A stretch of 22,072 nucleotides of DNA. It comes from a virus. Below, piece by piece: positions 16,101-22,072 of this stretch (positions are counted from its first letter, which is position 1; each line of letters opens with the position of its first letter). The DNA is taken from positions 1-22,072 of IMG/VR virus record IMGVR_UViG_3300024264_000181; one strand, given 5' to 3'. Position numbers and translations under genes: made by a program. The notes beneath the pieces were generated by a model. That model did not search any database, was not told where the DNA came from, and saw nothing but the letters and a program-made list of their open reading frames with translations.

Positions 16101-17902
16101 CTAACGGTAATATATTAATTGAAGATAATTTTATTACTACAACTGAAAGTAATTCAGATTTAGAACTACGTGCAAGCGGCACTGGTAATATACTAATTCC
16201 TAATAACGATGTTAGAATTACTAATAACTTATTTGTTAGTGGCGATGCTACACTTGGCGACACAACATTAACTGGTAACGTTGCAATTACAGGTGACATT
16301 ACACAAGCAGGTGAATATACTGTTAACAATAATGTTAATGTAGGTAATAATTTAGATGTTACAGGCACAGCGCAGTTTGAAGAAATATTAATCGACGACA
16401 ACTTTATTACTACAACTACATCAAATGCTGATTTAGAATTACGTGCTAATGGCACTGGCGACATTCTTATTCCTAGTAATAATCTTGTAGTTAATAATAA
16501 CACACAAATTACAGGTCAACTTACAACAACAACTATTGTAAATAGTGGTGTTGTTACATCTGATCAATTTACTACTGGCGATGTATTAATTGACGATAAC
16601 TTTATCACTACTACTCAAACAGACAGTGATTTAGAATTACGTGCTAATGGCACTGGTGAAGTTGTAGTACCTAGTAATAATGTTATACTAGAACAAAACT
16701 TAACTGTAAACGGTGATACTAATTTACAAGACACAACTATTACAGGAACAACTACACACGTAGGTAATACTTCACAGACTGGCGATTATAATTTAACAGG
16801 CAATCTTACAGTTTCCGGCGGTGTTAATATTACTAGTGCAATGCAATTTGAAAATATACGTATTGCAGGGAATGTTTTAGAAACTACTCTTTCAAATAGT
16901 AATTTAGACTTACGTGCAAATGGTACAGGCGTCATTGAAATACCAAATAATAATGTTGTTATTAATAACGATCTAAATATTGTTAGCACATTATTTGTAG
17001 AAGATATTGATGCATCTGGGACTATTACTGCAAATAGATTTACTACAGGTGATATTTTAATTGATAGTAATTATATTACTACAACAAATTCAAACAGTAA
17101 TTTAGAACTAAAAACAAGTGGCACTGGTAATGTAGTAATAGATAATTTTGAAATATTTGATAGTACAATAACATCAACTAATGACATTATATTAGATCCT
17201 GGTTCTGAACATGTAATAATTGATTCCACTGGTGCGTTGAATATACCAGTAGGTTCTACAGGTACTAGACCAGCAGTACTAGCAGCTGGACAAATTAGAT
17301 ACAATACTTCTTTACAGAGATATGAAGGATACAATGGATCTAATTGGGTAATACTACAAGGCGTTGAAGATTTAGACGGTGATACTAAAATTACTGCAGA
17401 ACTAAACGAAGGTGATAATGACGGAGTAATACGTTTTTACAGTCAAAATGTTTTAGTTGCTGACTTAGATTCAGATAGATTAAATGTTAATAAATTAACC
17501 GTAGATAATATTACCATAGACAACAATGAGATAAGTAGTAGTGCAGATACAGATTTATTATTAACAGCCCAAGGTACTGGTTCGGTAAGATTTGAAAATT
17601 TTGGAATAAAAAATAATACTATTACAAACACAGTTTCTGATAGTATTACATTATTCCAAAATACTAATAATGGTTATGTCAAATTTGACGGAACATTTGG
17701 ATTAGTTTTACCGGTAGGTACAAGTCCTCAGAGACCCGGCGTTGGTTATAGAGAAATAGGCATGACTCGTTTTAACACTGAAGACCAAAGGGTTGAAGTA
17801 TTTGATGGTGTTAACTGGGTAAGTGTCGCAGGTTCGCAAGGGGGTCTAACTCCAGCAGACGCAGAGGATCTTGCAATTGAAAAGGTATTAATATTCGGAT
17901 AA
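13169..17902 (+). CDS. Giant fibre-like protein B, paralogue of protein A
   Basis: A 1577-residue paralogue of the 8448 gene with the same plan: N-terminal VGRISGPLL.SNLIRNGIDLAFETDLLYLDV (3-34); repeat-like segment (105-190) with DNVIETNESNANIELRPNGTG; beta-helix (about 228-614) opening NLYYVSTNGDD and containing PGTYEEIFPLTVPVGVTV; about eight shaft repeats (746-1320), better conserved than in A; then IPVGSTGTRP...G.IRYNTSLQRYEGYNGSNW (about 1350-1395) and a second copy near the end (PVGTSPQRP...TRFNTEDQRVEVFDGVNW), closing with a helical tail and VLIFG. Unlike A, its beta-helix holds an extra domain of about 85 residues near 437-522. AAGGAG at 13159-13164 supports the start. Likely a fibre or adhesin; whether A and B form one complex or alternative fibres cannot be seen. 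Confidence 0.8.
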   Translation: MAVGRISGPLLKSNLIRNGIDLAFETDLLYLDVSNGNPANHKIGIKTVTPSHELHINGTTRTNNLLVDTQADIADITITGNTISSANTLNLLTTGTDTVVYQRQLDIQSLSLYDNVIETNESNANIELRPNGTGQVEVYSDLQVNGDVDVSGNVTIGGNITLGDADTDSLTFDADVASHIIPDTTDTYTLGTPTKRWDNIYVNSFVVDNIDTQDLDVGGVDLGLRPGNLYYVSTNGDDTNTGTHPNDPVATLAYAVSIASAGDTVYLYPGTYEEIFPLTVPVGVTVKGHSLRSVTITPTSGTNTNDAFLLNGETTVEDVTIKDFYSPGYAFKYANNMLVSSRSPYIRNVTVITKGSVLTAEDPRGFNQGDAGAGAYLDGSVVNASSKEAACLFHAVTFITPNVNALVATNGVRVEWLNSFSYFADKGVYALDGTAGKYNDGKTRIRLSGLSGTAPAAAQTVTFTSTDSSTVVGPLTIESVEGGDILVIDSKVTGLIGFDTTPATIAFSGSGTATTIENLDVRDFGAEIRMIGSASVYGNQGLVGDGPGVLVYAIGHNLAYIGNGKEVTNDPGTVIQANEIIELNDSKIRYNSVDHDGDFRVGDLFFVDQQSGTVNFALNSLNIDITDGVTFNTNGNTSFVNGEKIEIGNYRLSGNTIETLAGDVNIDANSGTINLQDNVNVTGNLDVTGNVTIGGNITIGDEASDTIQFVAGIDSDMIPSETSQYKLGTASLRWRNLYVDQANIDDIEIQDNFITTTTSNADLELRANGTGKILIPNNNVQIDNDLTVSGSTNLQGTTISGTVTHVGDTTQTGNLGITGNLTVTQDVDVTGSAQFEEILIDDNFITTTTSNTDLELRAAGTGKVLIPNNDVEITNNLDVTGDITADNITASQTINATVFQSDDIQILGNTITTTLSNSDLELGTSGTGSVIINNDTTISQSLTVNGSTDLDDVTINGSVIQIGNTTQTGNLTLLGEFTNGNILIEDNFITTTESNSDLELRASGTGNILIPNNDVRITNNLFVSGDATLGDTTLTGNVAITGDITQAGEYTVNNNVNVGNNLDVTGTAQFEEILIDDNFITTTTSNADLELRANGTGDILIPSNNLVVNNNTQITGQLTTTTIVNSGVVTSDQFTTGDVLIDDNFITTTQTDSDLELRANGTGEVVVPSNNVILEQNLTVNGDTNLQDTTITGTTTHVGNTSQTGDYNLTGNLTVSGGVNITSAMQFENIRIAGNVLETTLSNSNLDLRANGTGVIEIPNNNVVINNDLNIVSTLFVEDIDASGTITANRFTTGDILIDSNYITTTNSNSNLELKTSGTGNVVIDNFEIFDSTITSTNDIILDPGSEHVIIDSTGALNIPVGSTGTRPAVLAAGQIRYNTSLQRYEGYNGSNWVILQGVEDLDGDTKITAELNEGDNDGVIRFYSQNVLVADLDSDRLNVNKLTVDNITIDNNEISSSADTDLLLTAQGTGSVRFENFGIKNNTITNTVSDSITLFQNTNNGYVKFDGTFGLVLPVGTSPQRPGVGYREIGMTRFNTEDQRVEVFDGVNWVSVAGSQGGLTPADAEDLAIEKVLIFG
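14478..14735 (+). other. Extra ~85-residue domain inside beta-helix of protein B
   Basis: Comparison of the two paralogues shows VNGSTGHLSTDGSTVDYGAEIRS-type sequence in A (around 9720-9785) continuous where B has an insertion between AGKYNDGKTRIRL and ENLDVRDFGAEIR. The insert is Ser/Thr/Gly-rich with beta strands (QTVTFTSTDSS, GDILVIDSKVTGLIGF) and reads like a small independent beta domain projecting from the helix. Confidence 0.7.
15407..17130 (+). repeat. Tandem fibre-shaft repeats in protein B gene
   Basis: Repeat cores of the FITTT(T/E)SN(A/S)DLELRANGTG kind start near 15417, 15690, 15890, 16125, 16395, 16595, 16865 and 17070, about 200-280 bases apart. Each is followed by an (I)LIPNN.V element and by strand linkers of the NLTVSG.T.LQ.TT..G...HVG.T.QTGN type. 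DNA identity between cores is high enough for homologous exchange. Confidence 0.85.
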
Positions 17903-17906
17903 TAAC

Positions 17907-18236
17907 ATGGCAGCAATTTTAAAAAACAAAGTAATAAAAAACATAGGTGTTTTACCTGTAGATATATTTGAAACAGATGTTACACAGCGAGCAACGGTAA
18001 TTGGCATGAGTATTACAAACTTAACAACAAGTTTTGTTTATGTAGATGTACTAGTGCAAGATGACAGTAGTGTAACTGGATACTATTTGAAAGAAACATT
18101 ATTGCCTGCAAACACAAGTCTACGTGTAGTAGCAACAGGTGAAAAATTGATACTTGCACCTAGTAATAAATTACAAGTAAAATCAAGTGTAAGCGATAGC
18201 GTAGACGTTATCGTCAGCTTTGCGGAGATTGTATAA
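17907..18236 (+). CDS. Small beta-sandwich virion-type protein, paralogue-like to 7486 gene
   Basis: A 109-residue strand-rich protein without signal peptide or membrane segment. Segments ATVIGMSITNLT (29-40), VYVDVLVQDDS (44-54), YYLKETLLPANTSLRVV (59-75), EKLILAPSNKLQVKSS (79-94) and VDVIVSFAEIV (99-109) follow the same order and spacing as in the 126-residue protein at 7486. It begins four bases after the giant fibre gene and lacks a good ribosome-binding site (only GGA at 17897-17899), so it is probably translated by coupling. Its stop overlaps the next start by one base. A fibre-associated capsomer or adaptor is a reasonable guess, not shown. Confidence 0.6.
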   Translation: MAAILKNKVIKNIGVLPVDIFETDVTQRATVIGMSITNLTTSFVYVDVLVQDDSSVTGYYLKETLLPANTSLRVVATGEKLILAPSNKLQVKSSVSDSVDVIVSFAEIV

Positions 18237-18667
18237 TGAGTCATTTTATAGGGAATACACCAGAACAAGTAGCAAACGGATTTATCAAAAGATATTTTTA
18301 CGGTTTACGTAGAAATGATGATGGCGAATTGTTTTTAGTTAGAGTTGACCAATTACAAGGCGGCGACGAAAATGTTGTTGTTATTAACGATTTAGGTATT
18401 GAAGAAGAAAACTTTCCAGACTTTGAAGAAGGTATTGATTTCTTAGACGGTGTAGGTACAGATGGTGCAGTTGTATATCCAAACTTACGTTATCCACAAC
18501 TTAAATGGGACGGTAGAAGCTTAATATATTACATAGAACAAGATACAGGATTTCTTGTTCAACGTATTTCCGAAGGGTATGATTTCCCACAAAATATAAG
18601 TTCGCCTGGTTATGGCGAAGGCAAAGATAGCGAAGTAATTACTTCAAACAGTACAACAGATTATTAA
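18236..18667 (+). CDS. Conserved small virion-type protein (YYGLRR type), unknown function
   Basis: A 143-residue protein. N-terminal IGNTPEQVANGFIKRYFYGLRRNDDGELFLVRVDQL (5-40) has an amphipathic helix then strands; the middle is acidic (EEENFPDFEEGIDFLDG, 55-72), followed by LKWDGRSLIYYIEQDTGFLVQRIS (88-111). I recall similar YYG(L/I)RR..DG.LFL proteins next to large fibre genes in marine T4-like phages, but I know no assigned function. TAATG overlap with the previous gene and GGAG at 18224-18227 set the start. It ends 11 bases before the next large gene, so it is part of the same operon and may form an attachment or base domain for it. Confidence 0.6.
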   Translation: MSHFIGNTPEQVANGFIKRYFYGLRRNDDGELFLVRVDQLQGGDENVVVINDLGIEEENFPDFEEGIDFLDGVGTDGAVVYPNLRYPQLKWDGRSLIYYIEQDTGFLVQRISEGYDFPQNISSPGYGEGKDSEVITSNSTTDY

Positions 18668-18678
18668 AGGTTTGACCA

Positions 18679-21600
18679 ATGGCAGAATTTAAAATTGATA
18701 GATTTAAGTATAACTGGAAGGGAGATTGGGCTCCAAGTTCAGATTATAAACGAGACGATATTGCAAGGATAAACGGTAGATCGTATGTGTGTATTAAAGG
18801 TCACACATCATCAGGTGATTTTGGCAGTGACTTAAATGCTACAATACCTAATAGTGTTCCGCCGCAACCAGATCCAAGATGGATCGTAATGACTGTAAGT
18901 AAAAGTTTTATCGGCGAATGGGTAACTGCTACAAATTATAACAAGGGCGATCTTGTTTTAAATGGCGGTACTGTTTGGCTTTGTATTGAAGCACATAACG
19001 GGCAAAGTTTTGCAACTGAAATTGCAAACTGGGAAGTATTTACTAAAAGCATTAGTTTTGTTTCTAACTGGACACCTAATACTACATATGCACACGGTGC
19101 TCTTGTAAAGTATAACGGATATGTTTACAAATGTCTAGTAGCACATATTGGTAGTGCTACTTTAGAAGACAACCAAACAGATTGGTTAGAATTTCATGTA
19201 GGTGACGAATATAGAAATTCTTGGATAACTGAAACCGTTTATAGAAAAAATGATATTGTAAGATATGGTGCTTCTGTGTTCCGTTGTACAGAAACTCATA
19301 CTTCGGGTGTTGTGCAACTTGATGATACAAAGTTTACATTAGAATTTCCTGGTACACAGTTTGACGGTGAATGGTCAAGTTTAACTGCATATAATTTAGG
19401 TGATATTGTTAGATATGGCGGACATGTGTACTACGCCGTTGCAAACAATATCGATAGCGACCCTAGCAGAGTAACAGCTGGTTATACATCAGGTGGCGAC
19501 AGTACCCAAGATTGGATTGTACTTGCAAAAACATATAATTTTAGAGGCGACTGGGATATAACATCTCCTTACAAAACAGGTGACATTGTTGTACGAGGCG
19601 GCTATCTATACCAAATTCTAAGAGATGTTAATATTAACGACGGCGACGATAGTACGTTGGTTTGGCAAGACCCAGAAATATACGAACTAATTATACCAGG
19701 TAAAAAGTTTGTTGGTCCATGGAGTACTACAGGATATTATGCAGTTGGTGAAATAGTATATCATCTAGGTACTGCATACTTTTGTAATTTTGAACACCAA
19801 GCAACTGCTGAAAACTTTCCAGGCGATAACGGAAGCGGCTACGATTATTGGGATATACTTGTACAAGCAGGACAGCCAGGCGGATTACACGACAAAGGCG
19901 ACTTGCTTACTTTTGGGTTATCACGAACAGGTGCTGATGACGGTAGTACTGTAGGAGACACTAGATTAAAACTAGGCGACGAAGTAGGACAAGCATTATC
20001 TGTTACTACTGATTTAGATTTATTTTGGAGAAACTTTTTAACTGATAGCGATGTTATATATGTTAGTAACGAAGGAATAAACAGACCAGGTTACGGTAGA
20101 ACTCCTTTGCGCCCATTTAAAACAGTTAAGTATGCATCCGAATTTGTTGAAGATAATTTTATAGCTGGCAATCCAGTAAAAATATCAATAGCAACAGGCT
20201 ATTACGAAGAAATTGGTCCAATAACAGTTCCAGCAGGTTGTGCAATAATGGGAGACGAATTAAGATCTACTACAATTGTTGCAAACCCTAGGAAACAAGA
20301 TTACTACGATAATTATAACCAAGTACAAGATTATTTAACATTTACTGAAACATTTATTCTTGACTTATTATTAAATGTTCCAATCACACCATTAACAGGT
20401 AATACCGAAACACAAGTTTTAAATGGTCCTTTTGGTTCGGAAGACGTAGCACAACGATGTGTTGAATTATTTACAGACTATAAAAATAATGTAGAATTTA
20501 ACGTGTTTACTGGAGAAATTAGTCCAGTAATGACCGGATCTAATACATTAAACGCAGACACTAATTTTGTTAATGGTGGCGAAAATATTAGCCAAAACAT
20601 TATTTTTATTAGTGGACAAATTTATGCGTTCTTACTACAAGAAGGGTTTACTGTAGACAAAGACACAGTGTACGAAGATGTAAATTCTATATTTAGAGGC
20701 CTTGCAAGAGATTTGAAATATAGCGGAAACTATGCAACTTTACTTGCATCGAGACGATATATAAATGCTGCCAACGGATCACAAAACGATGATCTATTTT
20801 GGGTAAGAGATACTACAGGAATTAGACAATGTACATTAAAAGGATTAGTCGGAACGCTTAATCCTCCAGGTGTATTTGACTTATACCAACGTCCAACAGG
20901 TGGTGCATTTGTTGCATTAGATCCAGGTTGGGGACCAGATGATAGTCGTGTATGGATTAATAATAGATCACCTTATATCCAAGGCGTAACAAATATTGGC
21001 AGTTCTTGTGTAGGTAAAAAAGTAGACGGCAGCCTACATAACGGCGGCAACAAGTCTATGACATCAAACGATTTTACCCAAGTACTAAGTGACGGTATTG
21101 GCGCTTGGATAACCAATGGGGGCAGAGCAGAACTTGTTTCTGTGTTTACATATTATTGTGCTGTAGGATATTTTGCTGAAGACGGCGGAATTATACGTGC
21201 TACAAACGGCAACAACTCTTATGGTGATTACGGGTCAATTGCAGACGGAAACGATCCAACAGAAATACCTGATACAGCAACAATATGGAATAGAAATAAT
21301 CAAGCTTTTGTAGACACTGCTGATTCCGGTGGAACAGTAGATAGTATAGCATTGTTTGAATACGAGCATTGTGGCGAGAACTATAAATCAGCATCGGCTA
21401 CAATTACAGGTGCCGGCGCTGGCGTTAATGTAGAATTTGATGACTTTAGAGATGGCTCATTATATAATGTTAGACTTATAAACACTAAAGGATCAGGAAG
21501 CGAAGGCGGTACAAATTATCTAGTAAGACAAGGTAACGCCCAAGAAACTTTAGATGCAAGCCAATACTTAAAATTAAGTACAAGTGATGCAACACAATTT

Positions 21601-22072
21601 TATGAAGATGTTGCAGGCATGAGAATACTAGTTATTCAAGGCACTGGATACGGACAATACGGTTATATATCTGGATACAGTGCAGTAACTAGACAAGTTA
21701 CTGTATCAAGAGAATCTGACGATCAGCCAGGATGGGATCATTTAATTCCTGGTACACCTCTAGTAGCAGCATTTGATTCAACTGCTAGATATAGAATAGA
21801 ACCGAGAATGGCAGTTAGTCATCCAGGGTTTACTTCTACTGTACAAAATTTACCAGCAGAAAGAACATTTATTGACGTTGACTTTGGTGGAATAACAAAT
21901 ACTTACGGAGGGTTAACAGGCGGCTTAGGAACTGGCGAAACATTTGGATTACCGCAAATTGAAGCAATATTTAATGTTTCAAGAAGAGGCAGTGACTACG
22001 TTGTATCTATAAACAATGCCGGTGCTGGATATGCTGAGAATGATAGATTAACTATCAGAGGTGATTTACTAG
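18679..22072 (+). CDS. Giant adhesin/fibre-like protein C with seven CBM5/12-like modules (partial)
   Basis: Open from the ATG at 18679 to the window edge, 1131 codons with no stop, so the C-terminus is missing. AAGG at 18667-18670 lies eight bases upstream. The first 400 residues hold seven tandem modules of about 45-60 residues, each following the W....Y..GD.V...G..Y.C...H pattern of carbohydrate-binding families 5/12 (chitin-binding type 3): module starts are near W17, W81, W131, W182, W232, W292 and W348. A linker (400-445) leads to a right-handed beta-helix region (from about 455) with IYVSNEGIN, RPFKTVKYA and GYYEEIGPITVPAGCAI, the same landmarks as in proteins A and B, but without their N-terminal domain. 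A large helical insertion is likely at 540-690. The CBM-like array suggests surface-glycan binding by the virion; ligand unknown. Confidence 0.8.
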   Translation, partial: MAEFKIDRFKYNWKGDWAPSSDYKRDDIARINGRSYVCIKGHTSSGDFGSDLNATIPNSVPPQPDPRWIVMTVSKSFIGEWVTATNYNKGDLVLNGGTVWLCIEAHNGQSFATEIANWEVFTKSISFVSNWTPNTTYAHGALVKYNGYVYKCLVAHIGSATLEDNQTDWLEFHVGDEYRNSWITETVYRKNDIVRYGASVFRCTETHTSGVVQLDDTKFTLEFPGTQFDGEWSSLTAYNLGDIVRYGGHVYYAVANNIDSDPSRVTAGYTSGGDSTQDWIVLAKTYNFRGDWDITSPYKTGDIVVRGGYLYQILRDVNINDGDDSTLVWQDPEIYELIIPGKKFVGPWSTTGYYAVGEIVYHLGTAYFCNFEHQATAENFPGDNGSGYDYWDILVQAGQPGGLHDKGDLLTFGLSRTGADDGSTVGDTRLKLGDEVGQALSVTTDLDLFWRNFLTDSDVIYVSNEGINRPGYGRTPLRPFKTVKYASEFVEDNFIAGNPVKISIATGYYEEIGPITVPAGCAIMGDELRSTTIVANPRKQDYYDNYNQVQDYLTFTETFILDLLLNVPITPLTGNTETQVLNGPFGSEDVAQRCVELFTDYKNNVEFNVFTGEISPVMTGSNTLNADTNFVNGGENISQNIIFISGQIYAFLLQEGFTVDKDTVYEDVNSIFRGLARDLKYSGNYATLLASRRYINAANGSQNDDLFWVRDTTGIRQCTLKGLVGTLNPPGVFDLYQRPTGGAFVALDPGWGPDDSRVWINNRSPYIQGVTNIGSSCVGKKVDGSLHNGGNKSMTSNDFTQVLSDGIGAWITNGGRAELVSVFTYYCAVGYFAEDGGIIRATNGNNSYGDYGSIADGNDPTEIPDTATIWNRNNQAFVDTADSGGTVDSIALFEYEHCGENYKSASATITGAGAGVNVEFDDFRDGSLYNVRLINTKGSGSEGGTNYLVRQGNAQETLDASQYLKLSTSDATQFYEDVAGMRILVIQGTGYGQYGYISGYSAVTRQVTVSRESDDQPGWDHLIPGTPLVAAFDSTARYRIEPRMAVSHPGFTSTVQNLPAERTFIDVDFGGITNTYGGLTGGLGTGETFGLPQIEAIFNVSRRGSDYVVSINNAGAGYAENDRLTIRGDLL

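Noticed and set aside
10441-17130. CRISPR-like or transposon-related repeats
   Set aside because: The repeats are in frame, vary by codon substitution and encode a regular fibre-shaft motif; there are no terminal inverted repeats, transposase or equal-length spacers.
12482-17631. Minus-strand open frames across the giant fibre genes
   Set aside because: Short, without ribosome-binding sites, and recurring at each repeat copy, so they are shadows of the + strand repeats.

Overview
This 22 kb window is a piece of a T4-like (straboviral/kyanoviral-type) marine myovirus genome, all genes on the + strand, AT-rich and tightly packed. The left part is the T4-type head-assembly module: the C-terminal end of what should be the portal protein (gp20), two small or accessory genes, a very acidic prohead-core protein, the prohead protease (gp21), the scaffold (gp22) and the major capsid protein (gp23). 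The protein sequences look like those of marine phages infecting picocyanobacteria or SAR11-type bacteria (compact gp23, acidic core protein carrying an LFHEIVVEKSR-like motif). No photosynthesis or other host-diagnostic gene lies in the window, so the host cannot be fixed from it.

Layout: 1-158 portal end; 166-1121 a small conserved gene plus a DUF115/sialyltransferase-like gene that is out of place in a capsid cluster; 1238-5149 core protein, protease, scaffold and capsid; 5150-5626 a gene-free interval holding a strong UUCG terminator, a sigma70-like promoter, a roughly 250-nt structured candidate non-coding RNA with its own terminator, and a late promoter followed by a structured leader; 5627-8418 five small to medium virion-type genes; 8448-17902 two giant paralogous fibre-like proteins (1524 and 1577 aa) built from a shared N-terminal domain, a right-handed beta-helix and many copies of a FITTT..NADLELRANGTG repeat; 17907-18667 two small genes; and 18679 to the window edge, a third very large open gene with seven CBM5/12-like carbohydrate-binding modules in front of another beta-helix.

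Regulation: a T4-type late promoter word (ATAAATA, three times as the exact 10-mer GATAAATACT) stands before the 5627, 8448 and 13169 genes; a perfect TATAAATA overlaps the portal stop codon, and a weaker variant precedes the acidic core gene. Several of these promoters are followed by short leaders with compact hairpins, including GNRA tetraloops. Together the genes would build the prohead (core, protease, scaffold, capsid) and then a set of long, modular adhesion or fibre proteins whose repeats look prone to recombination.

The most interesting items are the candidate ncRNA between capsid and fibre modules, the structured late leaders, the seven-module carbohydrate-binding array, the glycosyltransferase-like gene in the head cluster, and the recombining paralogous giant fibre genes. 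Family assignments come from reading the sequence and from memory of the families; no database search was run.
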